64,000 bases of DNA, taken from Cytobacillus oceanisediminis 2691. Lineage in GTDB: Bacteria; Bacillota; Bacilli; Bacillales; Cytobacillaceae. The stretch is taken from NCBI RefSeq assembly GCF_000294775.2, contig NZ_CP015506.1, positions 4,873,501 to 4,937,500 on the forward strand. The letters are read 5' to 3'. The notes beneath the pieces were generated by a model. The model was not told the origin of the DNA and searched no databases. It worked only from the letters and a program-made list of their open reading frames with translations. The position numbers were made by a program, and so were the translations under genes. Below, piece after piece: positions 9,329 to 18,203 of this stretch; the first letter of the stretch is position 1, and every line of letters starts with the position of its first letter.

Positions 9329-9358
9329 ACTTTACCACCATAAAGAAAAGGATGTCAA
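9329..9358 (-). promoter_or_regulatory. Sigma-A promoter of the met operon
   Basis: On the minus strand TTGACA and TAAAGT are separated by 18 nt and lie about 35 bp before the first SAM riboswitch. The -35 is a perfect consensus match. Confidence 0.7.
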
Positions 9359-9368
9359 TCATTATTTT

Positions 9369-10289
9369 TCAAATATTTTCACTTGGGCCATTTTCAAAAA
9401 TTTCCGTTACTTTAACAGGGCTGTCTTTACGGTGAATAATCATCACACCTGCCAGAGCGATTATACCACCCGCAATGGATAACATAGTCGGCACCTCTCC
9501 CAGCCAAACCCAAGCAATGACAAATGCTATTGCTGGTGTCAGATAAAGAGAGCTTGTCGCTTCAGAAGTCCCTCCTATGGACGCAAGAAAAGCTAGGGCA
9601 ATATATGGAATTACCGTTGGAAAAATCCCCAAATAGATGACACTTAAAGTGGATTCGGCCGATGCATGAAAGATCTCATTACCAAGCCCAGGAAGATAAA
9701 TCAGCATAAAACCAGTCCCTGCCCATACCGTATAGGATGTAAATGACAAAAATCCGTATTTATTAAAATATTTAGTCTGAAACACGAAATAGATGCTTTC
9801 TGAAATGGAAGCAAGCAGGACAAATAAAATACCGGTTTGGATTTCAAACCCTCCTCCTGCACCAAGCGAAATAAGTGCGGCACCAGCAAAACTGACTGCG
9901 GAACCAGTCCACCTGACCCTTCCAAACCTTTCCCTTAAAAATAAAGCAGCCAACGCAGCCGAAAAGATCGGAGTCATTGATACAATCAAGCTTGCCGGCC
10001 CGGCGCTTACTGTTTTTTCCCCAATGTTGAGAGCTGTATGATAAACCGTAAAACCAAGGAATCCAAGTATAAAAATAGCAGGAAGATCTTTTATATCCGG
10101 AAGACGCATCCTTGTCAGCAGTGCTAAGACACCAAGTGCAGCCGAACCAACTAAAAGTCTAAAAAGGGCAAGGTGCTCAGGGGAGTACGATTCAAGCCCA
10201 GCCCGAATTCCCGGGAATGCGGATGCCCAAAGAATGATGATAGAACTATGCGCCCCGATAATCATAAATTTCTTATTTGCCAACTTCAT
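9369..10289 (-). CDS. EamA/DMT-superfamily exporter
   Basis: Membrane protein with ten predicted hydrophobic spans and two EamA repeats (first near SSIIILWASAFPGIRAGLE, second from about residue 150). The family exports amino acids and other metabolites. It is divergent from a MocR-type regulator, a common pairing in which the regulator controls the exporter. The start is uncertain: ATG 10289 has GGGGG directly against it, while TTG 10283 has that motif at a good 6-nt spacing; ATG 10304 has no ribosome site. Substrate cannot be read from sequence. Confidence 0.88.
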   Translation of the reverse strand: MKLANKKFMIIGAHSSIIILWASAFPGIRAGLESYSPEHLALFRLLVGSAALGVLALLTRMRLPDIKDLPAIFILGFLGFTVYHTALNIGEKTVSAGPASLIVSMTPIFSAALAALFLRERFGRVRWTGSAVSFAGAALISLGAGGGFEIQTGILFVLLASISESIYFVFQTKYFNKYGFLSFTSYTVWAGTGFMLIYLPGLGNEIFHASAESTLSVIYLGIFPTVIPYIALAFLASIGGTSEATSSLYLTPAIAFVIAWVWLGEVPTMLSIAGGIIALAGVMIIHRKDSPVKVTEIFENGPSENI

Positions 10290-10414
10290 CCCCCTTATCA
10301 ACATTTCCAGCCATTATCTGTGCTGCTTTTCAGGATAATCAATAACTGATACAATGTCCTCAACCAATTAGGAAAGAATTTTGCCAGCCAATTTTCATAA
10401 AGGCGGTTATATGG

Positions 10415-11839
10415 ATGGATACAGCACAATTGCCAAAATATCAGCAAGTTATTGAGACTATTAAAGGAAAGATTTCCAAAGGGGAATGGCCAATCGGAAG
10501 TAAAATTCCAAGCCAGCGGAAACTGGCTGAGGAGTTTGGAGTAAACCGAAGCACAATTATCACTGCTCTGGAAGAACTTGCTGCAGATGGACTAATAGAA
10601 GGGAAAACGGGGGTTGGCACAAAGGTTATTAATAATACTTGGACCTTGCTCGCTTCAAGGCAGTCTGCCAACTGGAGTGAATATATCGATACAGGGATAC
10701 ACAGAGCCAGCGAAAAAATCGTTCAAGAAATTAATGATTTAGAAATGGATCCCGCTTTTATACAGCTCAGCAAAGGAGAGCTTTCCCCTGAGATTTCCCC
10801 TGTGCAAACGATGCAGAAAGTTCTAAAGGAAGCTGCTGATGAATTGAGTGAACTCGGTTATGAGGAACCAAAGGGGTATTTGCCATTAAGACAGGCAGTT
10901 AGTGAATATTTGGCAGCATCTGGAATAGACGCTTCTCCTTCCTCGATACTTATTGTTTCTGGAGGGCTGCAAGCCCTGCAGCTTGTTTCATTGGGCCTTG
11001 TGCAAAGAGGGGCACCCGTATTTCTGGAAAAGCCCTCTTACTTATATTCTTTACAGCTTTTCCGGTCATCAGGCATGAATTTAAAAGGATTGCCGATGGA
11101 TAAAGAGGGAGTTATCACGAAAAGCATCTCTTTGAAGAAATATGAAAAAGGAAAATCCATTTTATATACGATTCCTTCCTACCATAACCCGACTGGAATT
11201 TTAATGACAGAAAAAAGACGGAGGGAACTGCTTGATGTTTGCAGAATAGAACAGCTGCCAATTGTGGAAGACGATATTTATCGTGAGCTATGGCTTGATG
11301 AAATGCCCCCTCCACCATTAAAAGCAATGGACAAAAACGGCCAGGTCCTTTATATGGGAAGCTTGTCAAAAACATTGAGTCCCGGACTTCGAATAGGCTG
11401 GGTAGCAGCACCTGAACCTGTTATCGACCGGCTTGCAGATCTTAAAATGCAGACTGACTATGGTTCAAGTTCACTTTCACAAAGGGTAGCTGAAAAATGG
11501 CTGTCCACCGGCCTCTATCAAAAGCATATGGAAAGGGTACGTGAGCAGCTGAGAATTCGTCGTAATACTGCCCTGAATACATTAGATGCTCACTTGTCCG
11601 GGATAGCAGAATGGAATTCTCCGGAAGGAGGTTTTTTTATATGGCTGAAAGTACCGTCCAGTATTCCAATTCGAAGCCTCTATCGGCAGGCTATTTTAAG
11701 AAAACTGCTGATTAATCCCGGCAGCATATACAGTGACGGGCCGAATCATTTTATACGAATTTCCTATGCTTATGCCTCGCTGGGGGAACTGCAGGAAGGC
11801 ATATTCATCCTTGGAGAGGAAATTAGAAAGCTCCTATGA
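10415..11839 (+). CDS. MocR-family regulator (GntR HTH fused to aminotransferase-like domain)
   Basis: An N-terminal GntR winged helix (PSQRKLAEEFGVNRSTIITALEELAADGLIEGKTGVGT, about residues 27-65) is joined to a fold-type I PLP aminotransferase domain. YHNPTG, the EDDIYREL aspartate that binds the pyridine nitrogen, and the PLP-lysine region GSLSKTLSPGLRIGW are visible. MocR proteins such as PdxR and GabR use PLP as an effector. AAAGGCGG stands 8 nt before ATG 10415; an ATG at 10411 is out of frame. The divergent EamA exporter is the likely target, by context. Confidence 0.93.
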   Translation: MDTAQLPKYQQVIETIKGKISKGEWPIGSKIPSQRKLAEEFGVNRSTIITALEELAADGLIEGKTGVGTKVINNTWTLLASRQSANWSEYIDTGIHRASEKIVQEINDLEMDPAFIQLSKGELSPEISPVQTMQKVLKEAADELSELGYEEPKGYLPLRQAVSEYLAASGIDASPSSILIVSGGLQALQLVSLGLVQRGAPVFLEKPSYLYSLQLFRSSGMNLKGLPMDKEGVITKSISLKKYEKGKSILYTIPSYHNPTGILMTEKRRRELLDVCRIEQLPIVEDDIYRELWLDEMPPPPLKAMDKNGQVLYMGSLSKTLSPGLRIGWVAAPEPVIDRLADLKMQTDYGSSSLSQRVAEKWLSTGLYQKHMERVREQLRIRRNTALNTLDAHLSGIAEWNSPEGGFFIWLKVPSSIPIRSLYRQAILRKLLINPGSIYSDGPNHFIRISYAYASLGELQEGIFILGEEIRKLL

Positions 11840-11964
11840 GTTTGATACCTGACAAGGGATCCTTTTCACAGTTTGCATAGAGTGAAATTTATCCTATATG
11901 TCAATCCAAACATGTATTGTATAATGATGGAAAAGTGCCATTTTTCAAAAAGGAGGGACAGGAA

Positions 11965-13380
11965 ATGATCATGACCGAGAATCCTGCAGATTTATTCGCG
12001 GATAAAGTCGAAGCGAGGAATCTGCAGCTGGCCATTCAGCATTCCAGCGATGTGATTGCAAGAGTAACCAAAGAAGGCATTGCTTTATATGTCTCCCCTT
12101 CCTGCTTGCCGATGCTGGGGTACTCACAGCAGGACTTTTATCGAAGCAGCCTTTATACATACTGCCATCCAAATGACCGGGACCTCTTAAGAGATGCTTT
12201 GGCCGAGCTTGAACAGCTTCCGCATAAACGGGAGACCTTTCGCTTCAGGCATAAGGAGGGGCATTATCTGTGGCTTGAAGCCAATTTTTCAGTCATTAAT
12301 GACGATAAAGAAATGATGTGCATCATCCGGGATATGACACAGAGAATTATCATGGAAGAGGAGATTCTTGAAACACAGGAGAAGTACCGCTTTCTGGTGG
12401 AGTTCTCCAAGGATACGATAGGAATGGTCACACAAAAGGGGATTTGGACCTACATCAATAATGAAGGAAAAAAGCTTTTTGGATTCACGAGCATCAAAGA
12501 GATGATCGGCACCTCCCTCCACGACTACATTCCTCCTTCAGAACATTCCACTCTCGATGATTTTCTGCAAACAAAGCTAAGTGTGAATTTTGAGCTTAAT
12601 CTGATCCGGACTGACGGACAAACGAGAAAAGCCGAAGTCCAGCTGATTCCAACCACTTTCAAGAACAGAAAGGTCTACCAAATCATTATTAAAGACGTGA
12701 CCGGACAAAAGAAGACAGAGGAAAAGCTGCAGAATGCCGAAAAACTTTCCGTTGTCGGTCAGCTTGCCGCAGGCATTGCCCATGAAATCCGCAACCCGCT
12801 TACAGCCATAAAAGGCTTTACACAGTTATTATATGAAGAACATAAAGGAGATTTCGCGGAGGTCATCCTAAGTGAGCTGGAACGGATTGAAGGCATCGTC
12901 AATGACCTGCTCGTTCTCGCCAAACCTCAAATAACCGAAATGGAAGAAACCTGCCTGACAAACGTTGTAAAAAGTGTAATCACTCTCTTAAACAGCCAGG
13001 CTGTTATGGAGAATATCGTGATCGAACTAACACAGTCACCAGGCGAGTTTTATGTGAAATGTGAAAAAGATAAAATTAAACAGGTGCTGATTAACATCAT
13101 TAAGAACTCGATTGAAGCCATGCCGGCGGGCGGAAAAATAAACGTGGATATCCGCCAGGAGGACCATTCTGTCATCATCAGTGTCGAGGATGAGGGAATT
13201 GGCATACCCGAAGAACGCCTCGCCAAACTGGGAGAGCCGTTTTACAGCACAAAAGAAAAAGGCACAGGCCTTGGCATCATGATCTGCAAAAAAATCATTA
13301 AAAACCATGGCGGAAATCTTTACATCCACAGCAGGGAAAATGAAGGAACAACGGTGCGGATTACTTTACCGCTTGCCTAA
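11965..13380 (+). CDS. PAS-PAS sensor histidine kinase (sporulation-kinase type)
   Basis: Apparently cytoplasmic kinase of 471 residues with no membrane segment. Two PAS domains occupy roughly residues 20-130 and 140-260. HisKA carries the phospho-accepting His in AAGIAHEIRNPLTAIKGFTQLL, and HATPase_c has N box NIIKNSIEAMPAGG, G1 DEGIGIPEE and G2 GTGLGIMICKKI. The architecture matches B. subtilis KinA/KinE-type kinases that feed the Spo0 phosphorelay; no response regulator is adjacent, which fits an orphan kinase. AAGGAGGGA lies 7 nt before ATG 11965, so the longer upstream reading from 11917 is rejected. Confidence 0.93.
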   Translation: MIMTENPADLFADKVEARNLQLAIQHSSDVIARVTKEGIALYVSPSCLPMLGYSQQDFYRSSLYTYCHPNDRDLLRDALAELEQLPHKRETFRFRHKEGHYLWLEANFSVINDDKEMMCIIRDMTQRIIMEEEILETQEKYRFLVEFSKDTIGMVTQKGIWTYINNEGKKLFGFTSIKEMIGTSLHDYIPPSEHSTLDDFLQTKLSVNFELNLIRTDGQTRKAEVQLIPTTFKNRKVYQIIIKDVTGQKKTEEKLQNAEKLSVVGQLAAGIAHEIRNPLTAIKGFTQLLYEEHKGDFAEVILSELERIEGIVNDLLVLAKPQITEMEETCLTNVVKSVITLLNSQAVMENIVIELTQSPGEFYVKCEKDKIKQVLINIIKNSIEAMPAGGKINVDIRQEDHSVIISVEDEGIGIPEERLAKLGEPFYSTKEKGTGLGIMICKKIIKNHGGNLYIHSRENEGTTVRITLPLA

Positions 13381-13383
13381 TGA

Positions 13384-13419
13384 AAGAAGCCAGATGCCTG
13401 AACTGGCTTCTTATTTTTG
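13384..13419 (+). terminator. Terminator of the histidine kinase gene
   Basis: AAGAAGCCAG and CTGGCTTCTT pair around a 9-nt loop and are followed by ATTTTT. It overlaps the last codons of the convergent NRDE gene. Confidence 0.8.
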
Positions 13420-14166
13420 AATAATAAACTCCTGTTCCTGCGGGCTATCCCCTATATGTACCCTTTCCTTATAAAAAATCTCATCCTCTGACATCAGCAT
13501 CACAGTTGAACTCCTGGTTCCGTAGCCTTCACTTCTGATAAATAAAGGAGACAACATCCGCTCCCACTCCAGTGAAACTCCTGTTTTCGGAAGCATGTCA
13601 TCAGGGGCAGGGTCTGCATTCTGGAGAAGTGTGAACAAGGCTTCCGTAAAATCCCCTGCTGCATGATCTATTATCTTAGATAACCCTTCCTTCCCCTTTT
13701 TCACCTTTGGCCACTCGGTATTCAGCACATGATTGCTCACCCCGTACACTCCTGGTCCAAGCTGTTCTATTCTATCTTCCACGTTCGAGTAATAAAAGAG
13801 CTCCTCCAAATTGCCCGCAAGCAGATTGTACCCGGGATAGCTGCTGCGGTGTTCAGATGCTATTTTCATAAATCTAGAAGGCGAAGCACTGCCTTTCAAG
13901 AAATCCGCTACGAGATCTCCTCTTGATCTTTTGCCATCTGTCACTGCGTTCGGATCACGGTAGTTTGTAAGAGCTGCAAATCGTCCATTCTTTGTGACAC
14001 CCATCCATGTCCCCATCTTGCTTAAATCACGTCCAGCCAGAATGGCAGGATGGTCCTCCCAAAAATGGGCCGGTGCAGTCGGGCGCCTATAAAATTCATC
14101 GCGATTGGCAGCAACGATAAGCTTGTATGCCGGATGAACCTTATATGCGAAAAGGATTAAACACAT
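13411..14166 (-). CDS. NRDE family protein (TANGO2-like)
   Basis: Conserved protein of about 251 residues. The family signature NRDE is at VAANRDEFYRRP, followed by GRDLSKMGTWMGVTKNGRFAALTNYRD. The start at ATG 14166 gives Met-Cys-Leu-Ile; a Cys at position 2 is conserved in this family and resembles an Ntn-hydrolase nucleophile. A GTG three codons upstream is possible, but neither start has a good ribosome site. The molecular function is not established. Confidence 0.85.
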   Translation of the reverse strand: MCLILFAYKVHPAYKLIVAANRDEFYRRPTAPAHFWEDHPAILAGRDLSKMGTWMGVTKNGRFAALTNYRDPNAVTDGKRSRGDLVADFLKGSASPSRFMKIASEHRSSYPGYNLLAGNLEELFYYSNVEDRIEQLGPGVYGVSNHVLNTEWPKVKKGKEGLSKIIDHAAGDFTEALFTLLQNADPAPDDMLPKTGVSLEWERMLSPLFIRSEGYGTRSSTVMLMSEDEIFYKERVHIGDSPQEQEFIIQK

Positions 14167-14350
14167 TCGGATCACTGCTTTCGTTTTATTTATTATTTTA
14201 ACTTTTCGGGAGGGAAAAACAAAAAATACCCGCTTTAATTATGTGAAATGTTAGATAAGAAGGGATCATGCCTTAATCTTTTTAAAGGCTAGAAAAGCCC
14301 AACAAGCTGTAACCTATTTGATGAATTATGTTAAATAAATTCAGCAATAG

Positions 14351-14381
14351 AAAAAGCCCCTTTTTTTAAAAGGAGCTTTTT
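14351..14381 (-). terminator. Terminator of the AI-2E-type gene
   Basis: On the minus strand AAAGCTCC and GGGGCTTTTT pair (one G-U) around an A/T-rich loop. It lies 5 bp past the stop codon at 14386. Confidence 0.75.
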
Positions 14382-14385
14382 CTAT

Positions 14386-15486
14386 TTAAGTAACCGCTTC
14401 TTCCCTCGCTGTCTTCCTCGCCCTTAAAAATCTAACTGTATTTAAGACGATCGTTTTGGTCACAGCATAGGTAGGTATTGCCAGAATCATGCCGAGGATA
14501 CCGGCAAGATTGCCTGCAACCAGCAATAGGATGATGATGGTGGCCGGATGTGTGTTCAAGGTTTTTCCGAGAATCAGCGGCGACAGCACATTTCCTTCAA
14601 TCTGCTGAGCAATCACAATGACTACGACCACCAGAAAGGCTTTAGTCGGCGAGTCAAAAAGTGCAACGATTACGGCAGGTGCACCGCCCAGAAACGGCCC
14701 AACATAAGGAATGATATTGGTTATGGCAACAATAAGCGCCATGACTAGCGCATATGGCAAGTCGATGATTAAATAGCCAATAAATGAAAGTGTCCCAACA
14801 AATAATGCTACTGTAATCTGCCCCTGAATGTAGGAAGAAAGTGTCTCTCCTGTTTCCTTAAGCGTTTTAACCCCCTCTTCCCTGTAAGAAGCAGGAAGGA
14901 ACTTCGAAACGGCAGCAGGGAACTTATCTCCGTCTTTAAACATATAGAAAAGCAGGAATGGTACCGTTACTATTGTAATCGCAATATTGGTGACCAGGCT
15001 GACTATTCCAGCTACCCCCTGTGTCACACGGCTTGGCAGGGTATTGGCATATTCCATAATGCGTGCTTCAATTTCTTCAATCGATATGTAGTCCTGCTCC
15101 AAAAACCATTTGAACTCTTCGGTGCTGGACATGGAGTTAACAAAGTCTCTTGTCGTCTTCGCATACCCCGGCAGGTCGTTGAATAATTCAGTCACCTGTC
15201 TGCTGATAAGCGGAGCAATGTTGCCAATAATCAGCATTACTAAACCGATAACAGCTGCATAGATGATCAATATCGCTGCCGTTCTCGGCACCTTGTAGCG
15301 CTGCAGCAATCTTACCAGCGGGTTCAATAGGAAATAGAGAAATCCTGAAATAATAATTGGAAAAAATAATGTTGATGCAAAAATGCCCACTGGTTCAAAC
15401 AAAAAAGAAATTTTAGTTGATACATAAATAATTGTTAAGATAAGCAGCAATTGCAAAGTCCAGTATTGCAGTTTTTTCTTTGCCAC
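14386..15486 (-). CDS. AI-2E family membrane protein (YueF/YubA/PerM type)
   Basis: Integral membrane protein of 366 residues with about eight hydrophobic spans and a central soluble segment. It includes the family motif ITNIIPYVGPFLGGAPAVIVAL and the downstream GNVLSPLILGKTLNTHPATIIILLLVAGNLAGILGM. Characterised relatives include the AI-2 exporter TqsA and Na+/H+ antiporter-like members, so the name does not fix the substrate. The gene is monocistronic, with a terminator directly after it. Confidence 0.9.
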   Translation of the reverse strand: MAKKKLQYWTLQLLLILTIIYVSTKISFLFEPVGIFASTLFFPIIISGFLYFLLNPLVRLLQRYKVPRTAAILIIYAAVIGLVMLIIGNIAPLISRQVTELFNDLPGYAKTTRDFVNSMSSTEEFKWFLEQDYISIEEIEARIMEYANTLPSRVTQGVAGIVSLVTNIAITIVTVPFLLFYMFKDGDKFPAAVSKFLPASYREEGVKTLKETGETLSSYIQGQITVALFVGTLSFIGYLIIDLPYALVMALIVAITNIIPYVGPFLGGAPAVIVALFDSPTKAFLVVVVIVIAQQIEGNVLSPLILGKTLNTHPATIIILLLVAGNLAGILGMILAIPTYAVTKTIVLNTVRFLRARKTAREEAVT

Positions 15487-15749
15487 AATGTCACCTTTTT
15501 CTTTGAATTGGATTAACTAAAGAATACCATATTCGTGTGTTTACTCCTAAGAAGATGCTACTTCTATTACGATTCGGAATTGAAAAGGTTTCGGAAAAAA
15601 CAATCCATATAATTAAAAATCACACAATCCGCAAGTGGATATATTTACTCATAAATATCTCATTTTTTGGTTTCATCAATCCCATACAGGGTATAAAAGA
15701 CTATAAATAACAAGCTTTTCCCCTCTTAAAGCCAGGAGTGAACAGACAC

Positions 15750-15887
15750 ATGAGTACAATAGACATTTTCAAGAAGGAACTCGTATTACTGAAAAGCGAA
15801 ATGAATCGCTGTAAGAATGAAAAGATAAAAAAACAAATCTTTAATGATATCCTTCTCATCCAGAATGCAGTCCAGAACTTACTTTAA
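15750..15887 (+). CDS. Small hypothetical protein, 45 residues
   Basis: Not recognised. The frame starts MSTIDIFKKELVLLKSEMN and ends LIQNAVQNLL. It is charged and predicted mostly helical, with a heptad-like leucine/isoleucine pattern. AGGAG lies 11 nt before the ATG, and a terminator-like hairpin follows at 15937-15972. Size and helical character recall small sporulation or phosphorelay modulators, but no Spo0E or Sda signature is present. Confidence 0.5.
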   Translation: MSTIDIFKKELVLLKSEMNRCKNEKIKKQIFNDILLIQNAVQNLL

Positions 15888-15936
15888 TCTGCTCATAAAT
15901 TAGATTCCAGCTGCTTTCTTTCCTCACTTGAAGAAC

Positions 15937-15972
15937 AAAAAACCAGCATCCATTGGCTGAAATACTGGTTTT
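15937..15972. terminator. Terminator-like hairpin
   Basis: AAAAACCAG and CTGGTTTT pair around an 18-nt loop, with A and T tracts outside on both strands. It lies 50 bp after the 45-residue ORF. Confidence 0.6.
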
Positions 15973-16151
15973 AGAAGTTATCTTCAAGCTTACTTTAATT
16001 TCCTGGCATTTCCCGGAATGGCCCCTATAATATCCCTGTTTTATATTATATCGTTTTTCTTAATTTCGCGGAATTAGATACCTGTAACTTGGATCAAATA
16101 GTTTATCAAAAAGAAACGGAATAAACCTTTAGTAACAACCTTCTTCAACCG

Positions 16152-16325
16152 TTAGTTTAAGTATCTAAAGAAATTTTTAATTGCATCCATACGTATCTTA
16201 TGACTACAATCCTCGCAACAAAAAATCTTAGCCTTATTTTCCTTAAATTGTTTATAATTTAGTGAACCTTCGTATACTCTGAAAATCCTTTTACAACTAT
16301 AACAAAGTACCTCATAGTAAATCAT
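16152..16325 (-). CDS. Small zinc-ribbon protein, 57 residues
   Basis: Two cysteine pairs, CYSC at residues 8-11 and CCEDC at 36-40, form a probable zinc-binding site like that of the YlaI/DUF2197 small proteins. A perfect TTAGGAGGA ribosome site stands 5 nt before the ATG. It begins 22 bp after the TetR stop codon and probably shares its transcript. The function is unknown; a nucleic-acid or protein interaction role is typical of such ribbons. Confidence 0.75.
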   Translation of the reverse strand: MIYYEVLCYSCKRIFRVYEGSLNYKQFKENKAKIFCCEDCSHKIRMDAIKNFFRYLN

Positions 16326-16346
16326 TAAATCCTCCTAAGCGTCACA

Positions 16347-16976
16347 TTACTTTTTAGTTGATTTATCGAAGATTGTAACCAATTCCCTAGTATATTCCTG
16401 AACATCTAAATGAGGCTTTCTCGTTAATTCAAGGGTGAACCCGTCAATGGCACTTCTTATTGTTAACGCCATCACCCTTGCTGATGATCTGGTGAATTCT
16501 CTGAAAACTCCTTCCTGCATCCCTAGGGTAAGAATATTTTCAATCGGAAGTAGAATAGCTTCATCATGGTCTGCTGCAAACTGAAGTTTACCATCAGCAG
16601 TTCTCTTATTTGAAACCGTTTCAATAACAGCGAAAACATGCTGACGATTTTCATCTATAAATGTAAGGTTGGATTCAATATACACCCGAAGCATGTCTTT
16701 AGGAGACTTTTGAGCTTCTATTCTTGGAGCAATATAGGCTTGCCAAGCCAAATAGTATTCGATAGGTATTTGCTCCAATAAGTCCTCTTTATTTGCAAAG
16801 TGATAAGAAATAACCCCCTTACTGATATTTGCACGCTTTGCAATTTGTCCTATAGAGGCTTGAGCGTAACCTACTTCTGCGATTGTTTCAATCGCACATT
16901 CCACAATTTGAGCTCTGCGGGCTTTTTCGATGAATGATAATTCTTTTTGGTTAGTTGGTTTGTTTTTTTTACTCAT
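16347..16976 (-). CDS. TetR/AcrR-family transcriptional regulator
   Basis: 209 residues with an N-terminal TetR helix-turn-helix (about residues 18-65: QIVECAIETIAEVGYAQASIGQIAKRANISKGVISYHFANKED in segments) and an all-helical ligand-binding C-terminus. GTAC-AGTC-GTAC, a dyad of the kind these proteins bind, lies 13 bp upstream of the start, suggesting autoregulation. No efflux gene is adjacent. The following zinc-ribbon gene is likely co-transcribed. Confidence 0.92.
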   Translation of the reverse strand: MSKKNKPTNQKELSFIEKARRAQIVECAIETIAEVGYAQASIGQIAKRANISKGVISYHFANKEDLLEQIPIEYYLAWQAYIAPRIEAQKSPKDMLRVYIESNLTFIDENRQHVFAVIETVSNKRTADGKLQFAADHDEAILLPIENILTLGMQEGVFREFTRSSARVMALTIRSAIDGFTLELTRKPHLDVQEYTRELVTIFDKSTKK

Positions 16977-16988
16977 GTACTTATTTTA

Positions 16989-17000
16989 GTACAGTCGTAC
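16989..17000. promoter_or_regulatory. Probable TetR operator
   Basis: GTACAGTCGTAC is an inverted repeat with a 4-nt centre, 13-24 bp upstream of the tetR start codon. Autoregulation is inferred from position. Confidence 0.5.
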
Positions 17001-17016
17001 AAACAATTCAAACAAA

Positions 17017-17053
17017 AAAAACCATTTAGTTGAAGATTATCTAAATGGTTTTA
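17017..17053. terminator. Bidirectional terminator-like hairpin upstream of tetR
   Basis: AAACCATTTAG and CTAAATGGTTT pair around an 11-nt loop with A and T tracts outside. Genes upstream on the minus strand would be insulated from tetR. Confidence 0.65.
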
Positions 17054-17134
17054 TGCAAATATCCTGCACCATTAGTTCAATAATACCTTACTCCATAATC
17101 TGGCCCGATTGTTGAACACAAGTTGAACATCGAT

Positions 17135-17207
17135 CTTCAACTAAACTGCCCCTTTTATGGAATAAGAAAAACTACCGATTCAGCAGCTGATCTTGTATAT
17201 AAGCACC
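17135..17207 (-). repeat. Terminator-bearing dispersed repeat, copy A
   Basis: Read on the minus strand, GTGCTTATATACAAGATCAG leads into a hairpin (AGCTGCTGAATCGGTAGTTTTTC), then CTTATTCCATAAAAGGGGCA and GTTTAGTTGAAGA. The same order of blocks recurs at copies B, C and E, and in part at D. It lies about 85 bp downstream of the decayed gene at 17290-17755. The interval 17054-17289 shows nothing else. Confidence 0.7.
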
Positions 17208-17289
17208 AAATAGTTTAAGTACAATACTTTACAATTAAATAATTTTACCTTTCTTGTCTGGAAGGAAATATCTTATATCATCTTGTTTT

Positions 17290-17755
17290 CTAAGTTTTTA
17301 TTTTTCTAATCTTAATATCCGAGCAATGTATAAGTATCTTTGTTTGTGAAAATAAAAGAATTTCATGTTGCAATTTCCTTTTACTCAACGGAAGGATTTC
17401 ATCGTAGCCCCAATCATCAAGTCCTTTTCTACCACCGAAGACAATTTCATTAGGCTTATTACCATCAACATTTCTTTTAATATCAAAATCCATTAAGAAC
17501 TTACGAACGTTTAACCATTGTATTTCATATATCCCCGCACCCTCTTCATATTGCTCAATGACCATTTTAATTGTGGTCGGGTCCTTTGCTTTCCCATTCT
17601 CTTGATTCAAAACCGTAAGAGAAACAACTTTACCATCATGGAATGAGTTTTTTTAAAAAATTTGATGTCTCTTTATTAAACCTGGGTAATAGTCTTTTTC
17701 ATTCCTTTACATAGCCCATTACATCCCAATGGTCATCATCTACAAAATACTTCAT
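17290..17755 (-). pseudogene. Broken hypothetical gene (in-frame stop plus frameshift)
   Basis: ATG 17755 has a good GAGGAGAAA site and reads MKYFVDDDHWDVMGYVKE, then a TGA. The same frame continues KRLLPRFNKETSNFLK up to a run of seven As near 17650, where a +1 shift is needed to enter the open frame NSFHDGKVVSLTVLNQENG. That frame continues to 17290 (LLFSQTKILIHCSDIKIRKI). The family is not recognised with certainty; the HDG-V-S block recalls DUF4085-like immunity-type proteins. The A-run shift could be a sequencing error, but the TGA is a second, separate lesion. Confidence 0.65.
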
Positions 17756-18203
17756 TGAAAATTTCTCCTCTACCTATTCAAATTCCTTATCGAATACTAT
17801 CTCAGAAAATGGTCCGATTGTGGAATTAAGAAAAACAACACTCTTCAACAAGCCTGCCCCTGTTGTTAAATAAGGAATATAGGCTTCCAATATACTCGTG
17901 CTCTCCATGTCTCCATGAGTACAGTTATGTAGTTTAATCAAATCCACTAGCGAATATTTATGTCAATTAAATGTTGAACACCCCTAATTCTACCAATTTT
18001 TCCAACTTGTATCATTAAGAACCTTAACTTAAAGCGGTTCCAGGCACCGGAAATTATACTGCTTGTTCAAGTGGAATAAAATGAAACCTTCTAATTGGTT
18101 AATACTCCCTATATAACCTAGTCTTTCATGACATTCCTCTTATATACAGTATAAATATAGATTGGTATATTCAAATTATTCCAAAAAATGAAAGGGGTTC
18201 GAA
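17756..18203. other. Intergenic region without a gene
   Basis: No open frame with a ribosome site was seen on either strand. A partial copy of the dispersed repeat (minus strand GGGGCAGGCTTGTTGAAGA) lies near 17845-17865. The last 60 bp are AT-rich and probably hold the amidase promoter. Confidence 0.5.
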
